Assembly: GCF_963678635.1 (NCBI RefSeq)
Contig: NC_087069.1
Span: forward strand, 45,881,951-45,945,950
DNA length: 64,000 nucleotides
DNA from: Symsagittifera roscoffensis
Taxonomy: Eukaryota; Xenacoelomorpha; Acoela; Convolutidae
Direction: 5' to 3'
Under the pieces are notes generated by a model, which had not been told where the DNA came from, did no database searches, and worked only from the letters and a program-made list of their open reading frames with translations. The position numbers and the translations under genes were made by a program. Shown here piece by piece: positions 25,103-39,300 of this stretch (its first letter is position 1; each line of letters opens with the position of its first letter).

Positions 25103-27090
25103 GAGTCAGGAAACTCAACGATCATTTTTTGGGTGAAAATTATTTTGAGGGGGAAATGAGAGCAGAGAAAGGTTTTATAACCGCGAAAGAGGTTACAAAG
25201 CCGAAAATATTTGTAAATGTGACTGTTGGCAAATTTTTGAAACGAAAAACTAAGAATCATGTCCGAACCAATTTTCTCTAGAAACACCTCTTTTTGCTGA
25301 TTATCTCTTTATTCTTTGTGGAATTTCAGTTCGTGAATTTGAAAATTAATCTATAGGGCTATTTTCAATAAGATGAGCTGAAAAGCAAATTTGCTATTTT
25401 CCTCCAATATTAAAAAACTCTGAAATTGGAAAAAATTGTATCGTGGATTATATGAAAAACATGTTCAACGAAAGTTATCTTCTTCCGGAGAATTGTATTT
25501 ACCCACTTCAAAATAGAAAATGGTTTATCAATATTCCTAGCCACTATTTTTTTTAACGAAACTTGAATTGCAGTTTACAAAAACCAAGACATCTGCAAGT
25601 TTGTGCAGTCAGTTTTTGATGCTAGAAGGAAAAGGGATCAGATTCCTCTATCCGGAGTTGTTGCAGAGACTATGAAACTTTTAAATAATTGGACTTAGGA
25701 TTACCAGATAGTGGATAGATCGAGACATACAATCACGATCTATCCAAATGATGAGCAAATCCACAAGGCAATTAAAAACTCAATTTTCAAACGATTGATC
25801 ACTGATTAGAAAGATTTGTACGAGATTGAATCATTTCAGTCAAGAATTGAGTGCGGAAACTCTTAATTGTCGGATTTCCACAATGCAAAAAACTGAGAAG
25901 GGTTTAGCTTCACTATAAATCTTTGGCAATTTTTGTAATGTAAGCAAATTTGAGGAACACAAATGGGTACGGGTTTCCTGTATTTACTTCTTGCTGAGAA
26001 ATAATTGCAGGATTGCTTTCGTCCGGAGAAAAAGATGACAGGGAAAAATTTGGAGAAAATGATTGAGGAGACTCATTTAAAGCAGATTCAAAAACAAGCT
26101 TTTTTCCACAAACATGTAGCAATCACAAGAATCATAACATACGAGTGCCTTGAATGTTTAAAGATGAACTCAGAAGTACTGAAATGTCAGATTATTATAA
26201 GTATCATAAGTGTGCTACATGAGAGCAGACAAGGAAGGGGTTGAGCTATTTCCTACACAAAAAACAAGTTCAGAATGACGGAATACACCTAAAACTTTTG
26301 AACTTGTAAGTAACTTTAGTGTAGCTACAACCAAGGCAGTGCAGTATTGAACAATCGACTTTAAATTTTGGATTAAAACGATTATACGAAGCAGTGATTT
26401 ATAAAAGTCATCTTTGAAACTTATTTTTTTTCCAAAAAAAAATGTTTTTTTTTTCTCAAAATTCCAGATTGATTTTTGAAGTTTTAACAAAAATTCAGGT
26501 TTAGAGAACAAAAATTAAAATGAAGTTTTTACACATCTCAATTGTTAGGAGTTGCATTGAAAGTGCATGTCTTGGGAAATTCGAGCGCCAAAAATTTTTT
26601 TAAAATTGTCTGCCAAAATTTATTGAAAACGTACAAACTGGAACTTTCAACTTAATTTACCATATCCTAATACATGGGAAAGCTTAACACCTATCTTAAT
26701 ATTTTGGAATCAAATCACGATCTTAAAACATAGCCTGCTGACCAGATGTCAATAACTCATGTTAAAACATGGGAATCAGCAACCATCAACCCCAACCCCC
26801 TTCTGATTGCCTCACTCTTCTACTAGTTTCTCTGTTTTGAAGTTTCGAACATTTTCTACCTATTCATTTGTGATGAAACTGAATGAATCTTGTTGAAACA
26901 AAACAACTTGTTGAAACAAAAGATTTTTGGGGAATCTTTCACGTTATCTATGCTTATACCCAGATGATTGGTGTAATCTGAAACTTGTTACAGCAATTAC
27001 TACAAAGAAAAAACTTAGAATTATAAAAGAAACTCAGCATATGAATGAGACGAAGTTAAAAAAAAATTCAGTAACAAATTTCAAAAACTG

Positions 27091-28429
27091 AGCTTCTGTG
27101 TTAACAAGCTTGTTCAATTTTTATGAAAGATGATTTTTTTTAATATTTTGATTTTTTTCTACTTTGTCATTTGTACTAATACTGAATAAACCTTGTTGAA
27201 GAAAAAAAACAAAACTACTGGGTAATCTTTCCTATTTGTTTATACTAAATTTAAGAAAAACTAGTCTAAATTGAAAATTTTTTGCCAAAACTGCGTAAAG
27301 TTTCTTGAAAAACTAAAATTTTTACTTAGCTTGGTTTGAAACCATGTTAGACCAAATTTTAAAAAGAAACTTCAAAAACTGAACTTAATTTTCAATTGTT
27401 TATTCGAAGTTTGCAGAGATTTAATTTTGTTCAGAGTTATGAATTATTTGTACAGATTCATTTGCACTAATACTGAATGAGTCTTGCTGAAAAAAAAAAC
27501 GCACTTACTAGTCAATGTAAATTGAAACTTTTTACTGCCGATAAGTTTAAATGATGGGTGAAAACATATTCAAACATTTCAAAGTATTGTTTTGAAAACG
27601 AATCCATAGCCTCAAAATAACTGAAAATCATAGTCTTCTTATAACTATAGTAGTCTGCTCCCACCAAATTTTTTCTAATGATTTTATTTTCAGCTATTTA
27701 ATGTGTTTCAAGTTTATTTTTGTTTCAAATATATCTATTGTATTACAGTTGAACTTGGGCATGCATAGTAATTTAATCAAAACTGAATAAATAAAGGTCG
27801 AAACTGGAAACGACTTCTTACAAAAATGCAATTTTTGCAGTTTTTTAAACAGCAGAAAAATACTTACTATATTTTTTACATTTTGAAGGCTCTAGTAGAA
27901 AAACACAAATCAATTGTTTCAAATTTTTTTTCCGTTTCATTTTTGTGTTAAATTCTTCAAAAATTAAAAACTGAAAGAATATGGGAGAAAAAAGACTTTT
28001 CAAATCATCGATACATAAACGACTAAAACTGATTAAATGGAGGGTCTAATTTTAAGTGAAACTTAAGTTTTAAAGTTTGATGAGCAAATTACTGCAAAAA
28101 CCCTAGATTAGGATCTGAAAACTCTAGATTTTTTTTGGTTGTTTAAATGAAGTAGGCGCGCAATCACGGCTCTTCCGTTCTGATTATTGAGAAATCTTCC
28201 GAAAATTTTTTTTTTGCAAACGATTCCACAAAACGTAAGCCCATCAAAATGTAAATGAAAATACTGCTGTCCATTTCTTCAAATCTGTTCGTTTCAAATC
28301 ATATGATTGGTCAGATTTTTTTGAAAATGATTATGCCTATAATTTTGAGTTGTTGAACAGTTTTTAAACAAAATTGTTAGCTTTTTTTGAAAACCTCTAA
28401 CTCAGTTTGACAGCAGAATTTTACAGTGA
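27091..28429. other. Outer extension of the plus arm, copy C
   Basis: Present here and in copy D (34720-36060) but absent from A. AT-rich, no gene. The motif TTG(T/C)ACTAATACTGAAT with a following CTTGTTGAA or CTTGCTGAA recurs at 27171 and 27462, with a related copy at 26868. These are the inverted counterparts of the motif at 125 and 412. Confidence 0.6.
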
Positions 28430-29832
28430 TAAATTGCATTGTGCTTTCTTTCAGTTCCTGAAAAATTTTCATCATCGGCTCATTTGAAATTCTTTGAACA
28501 TCTTGAAATTTTGTTCTGATTTTGAGCATATGTTCAAATATATATGCATTTATTGGATCAGTGTGTGTCGCACTCGATATTCTTATCTGAGAAGATGTCC
28601 TGCGAGGTTGTCTGATCTGATGAACAAACGGGCGCAGTTTGGACATCGAAAGCACCCGAAGAAACTGTCAATTTTACACGTAGGGATGGTTTGATTTTTA
28701 AATGTTAGCACTTGAATTTTTGAATAATTTTTCCAATAAATCGATTGGCTAGCTCTCCTAACTGTCTTCTTCCTGAATGTCCAAATTTTAAATGAAAACC
28801 TTGCGTTCCGTTATTTCCTCCAGAAGAAGTAAACGTTCAATAGCGGTTCCAAGAAAAAAATTAGTAAGACTTGATTTGGATATGGACTCTGTAAAAAGCT
28901 AAAATGTAGGAGCATCGAGGACTCTATGACTATGCCAATACATTTTTAAAGCGTGATTAGTCAGAGGTGATCTTTTTGTGGTTGTTTTTTTAAAGAATTG
29001 TTTACTGAATGATATTTTAGTGAAGGTTTGGGTAATACATAGTGTGGTCATCCCAGTAGGATCATTGCAAAAAACAGTAATTAAATAAAATAAAAATTTC
29101 CAATTAATTGGAACCTCTATTATTTTTCTGATGTTATTGGGTACAAGTCTCCTCGACGTCAAAATCATCATTTTTTGCTTGTAATTTAATCACAAAAATT
29201 GCATACCGCTTGGGTACACAGTAAAAGCAATTTTTCAATTGAAATAAAATTTTAGTGCGCAAATTAATACCAATGATAACCCGTTTCGACCCTAGGAGAA
29301 CAAATATAATGACAATGTTGGTTTTTGCAGCGGATTCCAGATTTTTGAATAAGTCTTTGAGTTTTTCGTTGACTTCTTTGGTATCGAAGTAGGACATGTG
29401 AAGGTTAATTAACATAATTGTCCAATTTTCCATCTCCTTATGTACCAGAAAGTGTTGCTAAGAATGCAACCACCCCTTCATTTTTTCCTCATCTTCCCTT
29501 TTTTCATCCACTATCTTGTTGCTTCAAGTCAGCTATCGTTTCACTGGGTTTCCGTTCTTTTGCTCCAAGTTTTTTCTCCGACGCTGTTGGAGAGATTAGT
29601 TGCTCGAAAAATCTTTTTCGCAGAGAGAAATTATCGCTATTAGCGTTTATTCGATGGAGTTTGTTTCATGACCAGAGGATAATTTGCTTTTTTTTGTTAA
29701 TTGAATCAAGTACAATCAGGTCAAGAAAAAAATCCAAAAGCATCATTTTACGGTGTCCAGCTGCATCAGATCGCCTGTACCTTTGCTACAGCCAACAAAC
29801 TTCACCTTCTCTTTCCTGTTGAGTGATGGTAT
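28430..29832 (-). pseudogene. Minus-arm PolB-like remnant, copy D
   Basis: Open pieces are 28377-28655 (78 residues shared with A and C, then read-through into the neighbouring unit) and 29134-29433 (99 codons). Acceptor CAG at 29833-29835. The joint with copy C lies at the same point as the arm's internal deletion, suggesting a shared breakpoint. Confidence 0.45.
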
Positions 29833-31245
29833 CTGAAAAAAAATGGAAGATTTAGTAAGTGAGTAGAACCAAAATTCTAGAAATTTGCAGTTTGTAAGCA
29901 TCAAAATTGGGGAGAATTGAAAAGTCCCAGAAATTTTTTTTGAGATTGTTACTTACTTTGGAATAGCAGTAATAATGATTGTTTTTTCAAATTCTGATAA
30001 AACTCAAAAAACTAAAGTTTTCAGGTAGACAAATCACAATGAAAATGTTTCTAATTGCTGCTGCTTATTTAAAAATAACCAATTTTTTTTATACCCAAGA
30101 AATCAGAAAGAAGTCTTTTTTTTATTTATAGATTTCTTAGAAACATTTCTACTTTTATTTAGAAAAATTGTATCATGAAACTTTTGAAATTCCTCGATTA
30201 ACTATGGAAAAAAGAACTCCCAGTGAATTTCTTTTTGATATCAAAAAGATGAAACCTTGCCGACATAAGAAACCTTGCCGATAAAAAAAACCAAAAATTT
30301 AAACATGAGAAACAAAATAAAATTTCTGCAGGCTTATGCATCGCGTAAGAATTTTTCATTATAATCCATCAGAAGCTTTTCAATCCATCAGAAAATTTTT
30401 AATTCGTCAAGTTTTTTTGTTCATGATATAAATTTGAGAGTGCAGCTCAGAGTTCATGGTTTTTTCAAAGCAGATCCCTCTCTTGGAAATTTCTTCGAAC
30501 CTCATTGTACAGGAAGTTTGAACTTTGAAGACTGTTAAAGAATTCTAGGAACAGAAATTTTTTTGGGTGTTTTGAGAGATTTAGGACTTGAGTAGGAAAT
30601 AAAAAGGAACTTAAATAATTTACCGTACACTTTTTTAATTAATCTCATTATTTCTAGAATGAAAAAAATTTTTTTCATGTCAAGTGTAATTGAACCGTAA
30701 GTTTGAAGCTCTGGTATACAATACGTGAATTAAAATTAAACTCTTTTTACTTCAGTAAACTTTCTGAAGAAAATTTTTTTTAATCTGAGAAATCTTTTCT
30801 GTACAAAAAAGCGGTTAAAAAATTTAAAGGTCAACTTTTTTTCATCAATAAGAAAAAGTTAGTGAAAATTATCTGTTTGCTTGTAAAGTAAATCGGAGAG
30901 TTTCAGGTGTTTTTTTTATTGATAGTTTCTAAAAAGTGATAAAATTGTTTCTAAGATTCTCTAATTTTTTTCTAATTGCTGATCTCTGATTAGTACGTTT
31001 TGAATATGTTTGGCTATTTTTCTTTAAGCAGCAGGAAAAAAAAACATAATCAATCTGATTTTTTACTTATGACAATGAACATTTTTTTTGCATTCGAAAA
31101 AAAAAAATCAATTTCACTGCTCATTCTAAAATAAGTATGAACCACCAAACAATATTCTGGGACAATTCAAGTCTCCCCCAACTTGATGTTTACCAATTAC
31201 AAATTTTTAGCTATTTGCGTACTTTTATATCTCGTTTTTTTTCAG

Positions 31246-33422
31246 ATGCCGCCAATCAATGGGCAAGAGAATATGAAGTGTACTGTTTGTAGCAAAGAAT
31301 GCATGCAATATGATGCTGCTCGACACCGGATAAATTATGCTAAAAAGTTATTCTTTGTCCTGGTTTTAAGTATTTTACTTACAATCAATTTTATTTGATT
31401 TGTCACGTCACCATGAAAAAAATTCCGAAATACAAGCTATCAACAGTATTTTCCATTTGTGAAAAAGTTTTCCGAGTTTCTAGTCTCTCCAAGAAAAGGC
31501 TAGAAGAAATTGGAGCGAACAAACGGAAAACTCGTTAAACGGTAGCTGATTTGATCAAGATAGTGAACGATGAAGTGAATGATGGCGAGAAACTGGAGGA
31601 GTGGTTGAGTGCTTGTCAGTATTTTCTGGTGGATAAGTATATGGAAATTGGGAGAAGTGAAATTAACAACCTTCACATGTCCTAGTTCGATAAAAAAAAA
31701 TTAGTCGACAAAAAACTCAAAAAAGTATTAAACGAGGTCAATTCCGCTTCAAAACCTTTATTGCCTTTAGATTTGTTCCTCGTAATGTCGAAAAGGGAGA
31801 ACATCGGTATTAGTTCAACATGAAAATTTTACTTCGCTTAAGAAATTGCCATTACTGTGTACGGATTACAATACAGGGAAAAATTGATAAATTTAAAATA
31901 GTGGAGCATTGTACCTAAAAACCTCAGTAGAGAAATGGAGGTTCAAGCTATTTACACACGTGATTACGTTGCTGCATTTATCCCAAATGGATGTCCAGAC
32001 TCTGTATTAACCGAGCCTTTATTAACAAACTATTCTTTTATAAACAACCATACAAAGATCACATCTGACTAATCCGGGCTTTCACAAAGTTTTTGTATGG
32101 TCATAGTATCCTCGATACTCCTGGGTCTCAGCTATCTACAAAATCCAATTCAAAATAAATTTTTTAAATTAAAAATTTTCGTGGTCTTTTTTGATGATTT
32201 ACTTCTTGTTGAGAATATAATTAGACTTAACGGTTTCATTTAAATTTTTGTTATTCAAAAGGAGACAGGTAAAAAAAATTAGCGAGAAGAAGTAATGAAA
32301 ATTTGAGAAAACAGTCGAATTGCAAATATACTTGACAATAAAAAATTCCTACAAGTTAAATTGCTAGTTTCTTCAATGCTTTCGACATCCCAGCGGCGAC
32401 TTTTTGTTCAACAGATTAGACAACTCCGCCAGCCAACGTCTAACATGTGGAGATCGAATACGACACAAATACCCAAAAAAAAGTATTAGCAGTTCGAGAA
32501 ACGCTCTATAAAAAATATACATCTTCAATGTTCAAATTTCCGAAGATAACAAACTATTCGACAATTTAGCCATTTTCGATTTTGAGACGATGTGTTGCAT
32601 CAGACGAACTGAAAGCTACCCAAATTGCAACCTGATTTCGAAAACACAATCAATCAAATTTTTGTGTCAAAGTCATCGAGTGTGGTCAAGGAAGCAATTG
32701 ATGTTCATAAAAAGGACCCGCTGGAAAAAAATCATCAATTTTGTAATCATCCTTAGTTTTATGACCGAGAAAAACAACCTCGAAATGAGAACAAAACTTG
32801 AGATGTTGAAAAAAATCAAGTTAACCGTTGTCGAAATTTTTTTAGGAGCTGGAAGAAGGATGTCCGTATCATTCAAAGGACACTTAGTAATCTGAAATGT
32901 CAATCCAACTTTTTCAGATTGCAGAAAAAAAACTGATTAATGATTACGTTTGTGATTACGTTACTTGAAACCATTGTGATTACGTTACTTGATTTTGGAC
33001 TTGATAGAAGATCAAACAACTGTTTTTTTTTCATGTCATTCCTGATTCCCTACTTTATCAGTGATATAGAAGCCAGTGGTTGTCAAAAAAGCTAAAAATT
33101 TCATTTCCTTCAAGTCTGAAGACACTCATTTTTTCGATATCAGTAAGTTTTTGGCTGAAACATCATCTGTAGACTACTTTTTCAAAGTTAATGAAGCAAG
33201 TGACACGCAAAAGTTTTTCCTTTACGAGTGGTTTGACTACTCGAGAATCAAGAATTACCTCCATAAGAAGCCTTTTTTAGTAACCTGAGACACAGAAATC
33301 CCCTAAATCGAGACTATGAGGACTATCGGAACTTAAGATTAAGTGGACTTGATGACCAACAAGCACTGAAAATATTCCAAATCGACACAGTACCTGCATC
33401 TGCATGGGATAATTACAAACAG
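31246..33422 (+). pseudogene. PolB remnant, copy D plus arm
   Basis: Acceptor CAG at 31243-31245, finger-like start, Exo I DFET at about 32578-32586, and the FFDISKFLAETSSVDYFF/FFLYEWFDYS block at 33076-33288, then the NLRLSGL and SAWDNYK pieces. Disruptions are shared with copies A and B. Confidence 0.6.
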
Positions 33423-33843
33423 TTTTAAACTTGGCCGAAAAACGAAAGGACAGTTCAATTTTGTCATTGAAAATTAAATGATTTTTCAAAACTTGGTTGC
33501 CATAATCCAAATCGGTAAATCAACCAATGAAAGTTTCTACCCATTTTTTGACAAGGTAAAGATTTCAGCGAGAAAAACAGAGAAGACATAATTTTGAACT
33601 AGGTTCACGCGGAAAGCGGTAATGGACCATATATTTATCAGGGTTCCATCAAATGTCTGCAAGTTACTTAATCGTTGGAATTGATGCGAGATTGCTGTTT
33701 CCCAATTCAATGTATTAAGACTCCGATATAAGTAAGACATCAAAACTAGGCATGACTCATCTGGCAAATTTGAGATCATGGTATTGACTTTTTACCATAA
33801 AGAAGAACAAAACGACAAACTTGCAGATGGGTAGAGACTCTCA

Positions 33844-34000
33844 GGACAGAAATAGTATTAGTATCCCATAGATTCAAAAATGTTTTGCAATGATAGAAAT
33901 TTTCTTTGTTTTGCAGATGGGTAGAGACTCTCAAACAAAGAAAATTTCTATCATTGCAAAACATTTTTGAATCTATGGGATACTAATACTATTTCTGTCC
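33844..34000. repeat. Perfect 68-bp-arm hairpin, copy D
   Basis: Arms 33844-33911 and 33933-34000 are exact reverse complements over 68 bp by eye, with a 21-bp loop (33912-33932). The loop's GATGGGTAGAGACTCTC is directly repeated just before the left arm. Transcribed, it would fold into a long duplex, a potential small-RNA precursor. Confidence 0.92.
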
Positions 34001-36304
34001 GAGTCAGGAAACTCAACGATCATTTTTTGGGTGAAAATTACTTTTGAGGGGGGAAATGAGAGCAGAGAAAGGTTTTATAACCGCGAAAGAGGTTACAAAG
34101 CCGAAAATATTTGTAAATGTGATTGTTGGCAAATTTTTGAAACGAAAAACTAAGAATCATGTCCGAACCAATTTTCTCTAGAAACACCTCTTTTTGCTGA
34201 TTATCTCTTTATTCTTTGTGGAATTTCAGTTCGTGAATTTGAAAATTAATCTATAGGGCTATTTTCAATAAGATGAGCTGAAAAGCAAATTTGCTATTTT
34301 CCTCCAATATTAAAAAACTCTGAAATTGGAAAAAATGATATCGTGGATTATATGAAAAACATGTTCAACGAAAGTTATCTTCTTCCGGAGAATTGTATTT
34401 ACCCACTTCAAAATAGAAAATGGTTTATCAATATTCCTAGCCACTATTTTTTTTAACGAAACTTGAATTGCAGTTTACAAAAACCAAGACATCTACAAGT
34501 TTGTGCAGTCAGTTTTTGATGCTAGAAGGAAAAGGGATCAGATACCCATCTTAATATATTGGAATCAAATCACTATCTTAGATCACTATACCCAGATGAT
34601 TGGTGTAAACTGAAACTTGTTACAGCAATTACTACAAAGAAAAAACTTAGAATTATAAAAGAAACTCAGCATATGAATGAGACGAAGTTAAAAAAAAATT
34701 CAGTAAAAAATTTCAAAAACTGAGCTTCTGTGTTAACAAGCTTGTTCATTTTTTATGAAAGATGATTTTTTTAAATATTTTGATTTTTTTCTACTTTGTC
34801 ATTTGTACTAATACTGAATAAACCTTGTTGAAGAAAAAAAACAAAACTACTGGGTAATCTTTCCTATTTGTTTATACTAAATTTAAGAAAAACTAGTCTA
34901 AATTGAAAAATTTTTGCCAAAACTGCGTAAAGTTTCTTGAAAAACTAAAATTTTTACTTAGCTTGGTTTGAAACCATGTTAGACCAAATTTTAAATAGAA
35001 ACTTCAAAAACTGAACTTAATTTTCAATTGTTTATTCGAACTTTGCAGAGATTTAATTTTGTTCAGAGTTATGAATTATTTGTACAGATTCAATTGCACT
35101 AATACTGAATGAGTCTTGCTGAAAAAAAAACACACTTACTAGTCAATGTAAATTGAAACTTTTTACTGCCGATAAGTTTAAATGATGGGTGAAAACATAT
35201 TCAAAACATTTCAAAGTATTGTTTTGAAAACGAATCCATAGCCTCAAAATAACTGAAAATCATAGTCTTCTTATAACTATAGTAGTCTGCTCCCACCAAA
35301 TTTTTTCTAATGATTTTATTTTCAGCTATTTAATGTGTTTCAAGTTTATTTTTGTTTCAGATATATCTATTGTATTACAGTTGAACTTGGGCATGCATAG
35401 TAATTTAATCAAAACTGAATAAATAAAGGTCGAAACTGGAAACGACTCCTTACAAAAATGCAATTTTTGCAGTTTTTTAAACAGCAGAAAAATACTTCCT
35501 ATACTTTTTTACATTTTGAAGGCTCTAGTAGAAAAACACAAATCAATTGTTTCAAACTTTTTTTTCCGTTTCATTTTTGTGTTAAATTCTTCAAAAATTA
35601 AAAACTGAAAGAATATGGGAGAAAAAAGACTTTTCAAATCATCGATACATAAACGACTAAAACTGATTAAATTGAGGGTCTAATATTAAGTGAAACTTAA
35701 GTTTTAAAGTTTGATGAGCAAATTACTGCAAAAACCCTAGATTAGGATCTGAAAACTCTAGATTTTTTTTGGTTGTTTAAATGAAGTAGGCGCGCAATCA
35801 CGGCTCTTCCGTTCTGATTATTGAGAAATCTTCCGAAAATTTTTTTTTTTGCAAACGATTTCACAAAACGTAAGCCCATCAAAACATAAATGAAAATACT
35901 GCTGTCCATTTCTTCAAATCTGTTTGTTTCAAATCATATGATTGGTCAGATTTTTTTGAAAATGATTATGCCTATATTTTTGAGTTGTTGAACAGTTTTT
36001 AAACAAAATTGTTAGCTTTTTTTGAAAACCTCTAACTCAGTTTGACAGCAGAATTTTACAGTGACTTGTTTCTCCAAAAATACAATTTTAAGGAGCTTTA
36101 AACAGATTTTGGAAATTTTTTTTGTCTAATAACTTGTTTTTAAAATTTTAATTTTGAAATTCAATCCTAAAAGAGTAATTTAGTAGAAAAAAACTGTATC
36201 AATCAAACAATCAACTAAAGTTCTAAGGCGAACTAACTTCAAGTAAGTTTTTCTCAAATGCTGTTTTGTTTTTAAAATTTTACCTAATTTTTAAAATGAT
36301 AAGG

Positions 36305-39300
36305 ATAGAAACAGCATAGATTTCTCATTTCCAACTTCAAAACAGATAATGACTTATCATTACTACTCTCTACCAATTTTGTTTTACAAAACTTGGGTTA
36401 CATTTTACCAAAATCAAAGCATCTACAGGTTCGTGCAGTCAGTTGTTGACTCTAGAAGGAAAGGGGATGATGTTTCTCTAGCCGGAGTTGTTGCAGAGGC
36501 TATAAATTTTTAAATATTGTGTCCTAGGGCTACCAGATAAGGGATTGATCGAGACATACAATCACAATCTTTTTAAAGGATGAAAAAATCACAATGCAAT
36601 TAATGAACCAATCTTCAAACGATTGAACCCTGATTAGAAAAAATTGTACAAGATTGAACTACTGAAGCCAAAAATTGAGCCAGAGAACTCATAATTATCG
36701 AATTTTTATAGTGCAATGTACTGAGAATGCTGGAGCTTTACTAGAGTTCTTTGGCACTTTTTGTGATAAAAACAATTGTAAGGAATATAAAGGGATGTGC
36801 CGTATTCATCTCTTGCCGAGAAAAGTGCAGGATTGCATTCGTCCGGATTTAAAAAATGATTGGGAAAATTGGAGAGAAAATGATTGAAGAGATTCATTTA
36901 AAGCAGAATCAAAAACGAGCTTTTTCCACGAAGATGTTGTATCATTCACAAGAAACAAAATAAACGAGAGCCTTTTATATTCAAAAAAGAATTCAGGATT
37001 ACTGAGATGTCACATTTTTTATGGAAACTTTTTGTTCCATTGACAACAAATCAAAAAGTTTGAGGACTGAGAACCATTCATCTTGTGTGTTCTACATGAG
37101 AGAAGACAATGAAGGGGTTGAGCTATTTTTTACTCTTTGAGCTGAGAAACAAGTTCAGAATGACGGAATACGCACAAAACCTTTGAATTGTAAATTATTT
37201 TTAGTGTAGCTGTAATCACGGCAGTGCAGTTATGATTAATCAACTGTAAACTTGGGGTAAAACGATTATTCAAAGCAGTGAGTTATGTTTTTGAACTTTG
37301 AAATTTAACTTTTTTCAAAAAACTGATTTTTTCTCAGAACTCCCTTTAGTTTCCAGTTTGGTTGAAAATAGTTTACGCAAAATTCAGCTATAGAGATTAA
37401 AAATCCGAATGTAGGTTATGCATATCTCAAATATTAAGTGCATGTCTTGGGAAATTCCAGCACCAAAAACCATTTCTGAATTTTTTTGTAAAACTTTTTT
37501 AAAAATTATAAACTGGAACTCACCGTCTGGGTATACCATATCTTAATACATGGGAAAACCTAATACCCTTCTCAAGACATTAAAAACCTTTCACTATCTT
37601 AAAACATAGCCTGCTGACAGGATGTCTATAACCCATCTTAAAACATGGTTATCAGCAGCCACCAACCTCCCTCCATGCTGATTTCCTCACTCTTTTACTA
37701 GTCCCACTGTTTTGATATTCAGAACATTTTCTACCTAATAATTTGTGATGAAACTAAACGAATCTTGTTGAAACAAAACAAATTTTCTTGGGAATTTTTC
37801 ACATTATCTATAATTAAACCAAGATGATTGGTGTAAATTGAAACTTGGTACAGCTAATACTACATAAAAATATATAGAATTTTGAACGATACTCAGCTTG
37901 TAAATGAGACGAAGTTAAGGAATGTTTCAGTAACAAGTTTTAAAAACACCTTCTGTTCGAACAACTTTCATTCATTTTTTTTTATAGAAGATGTAGTTTT
38001 ATACAGTTTTGATTTTTTCTACTTATTCACTTGTACTAAAACTGAATAAAACTTGTTGAAAAAAAAAACTAATGGGTAATCTTTCACGTTATTTAAACTA
38101 GTTTCAAAAAAATAATCTAAGCTCGAACTTGTTTTGCCAAAACTGCGTAAAGTTTCTTGAAAAACAGAAATTTTTTCTTAGCTTGGTGTGAAACCATGTT
38201 GGAACAAATTTTAAATAGAAACTTCAAAAACTGAATTTAATTTTCAATAGTTTATTCGAATTTTGCAGAGGTTTAATTTTGTTCAGAGTTAGAATTGTTT
38301 GTAGAGATTCAATTGCACTGATACTGAATGAATCTTGCTGAAAAAAAAACGTACTCACTAGTTAATGTAAATTGAAACTTTTTACTGGTGATATTTTTTA
38401 ATGATGGATGAAAACATATTCAAAACATTTTAAAATATATTTTAAAAAACGAATCCATAGCCTCAAAATAACTGATGATCATAGTCTTCTTATTACTATA
38501 GAAGTCTGCTCCTACAACATAATTTCTTATGAATTGTTTTTCAGCTATTTCATGTGTTTCAAGTTTATTCTTGTTTCAGATATATCTATTATATCGTAGT
38601 TGAATTTGAGCATGCATATTAATTGAATCGAAATTGAATAAACAAAGGTCAAAACAGTGTCTAGGAAAGATAGTTTTCAGTCACAAATGAAATCGAAACT
38701 GGAAACGACTTTTCACAAAATAGCAATTTTTGCAGTTTTTTAAACAGCAGAAAAATACTTCCTATATATTTTTTTCCGTTTCATTTTTGTGTTAAAGTCT
38801 TCAAAAACAAAAAGTGGAAGAATATGGGAGAAAAAAGACTATTCAAATTATTGATACATAAACGACTAAAACTGATTAAATGGAGGGTCTAATTTTAAGT
38901 GAAACTTAAGTTTTAAAGTTTGATGAGCAAATTACTGCAAAAACCCTAGATTAGGATCTGAAAACTCTAGATTTTTCTTGGTTGTTTAAATGAAGTAGGC
39001 ACGCAATTACGGCTCTTCCGTTCTGATTATTGAGAAATCTTCCGAAAAATTTTTTTTTGCAAACGATTTCACAAAACGTAAGCCCATCAAAACGTAAATG
39101 AAAATACTGCTGTCCATTTCTTCAAATCGGTTCGTTTCAAATCATATGATTGGTCAGATTTTTTTGAAAATGATTATGCCTATATTTTTGAGTTGTTGAA
39201 CAGTTTTAAAACAAAATTGTTAGCTTTTTTTGAAAACCTCTAAATCAGTTTGACAGCAGAATTTTACAGTGATTTGTTTCTCCAAAAATACAATTTTAAG

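Larger units (their letters stand above)
19863..28429. repeat. Tandem palindromic unit, copy C
   Basis: Begins with the same GTTTTGAGTCTTTGGATTCG as base 1. It follows copy A to about 27091 except for a 1.6-kb deletion at 23716/23717 (A 3848-5457 missing, removing the finger and Exo I). It then continues about 1.3 kb further than A, through AT-rich sub-repeats, to CAGCAGAATTTTACAGTGA, where copy D starts. Confidence 0.9.
28430..36304. repeat. Tandem palindromic unit, copy D
   Basis: Starts within the minus arm (equivalent to A 1295, at AAATTGCATTGTGC). It follows A to about 7390, then has two deletions at 34543-34590 that remove the equivalents of A 7392-8447 and 8480-8714. It continues through the outer extension to AAAATGATAAGGATA, where copy E starts. 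Confidence 0.88.
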
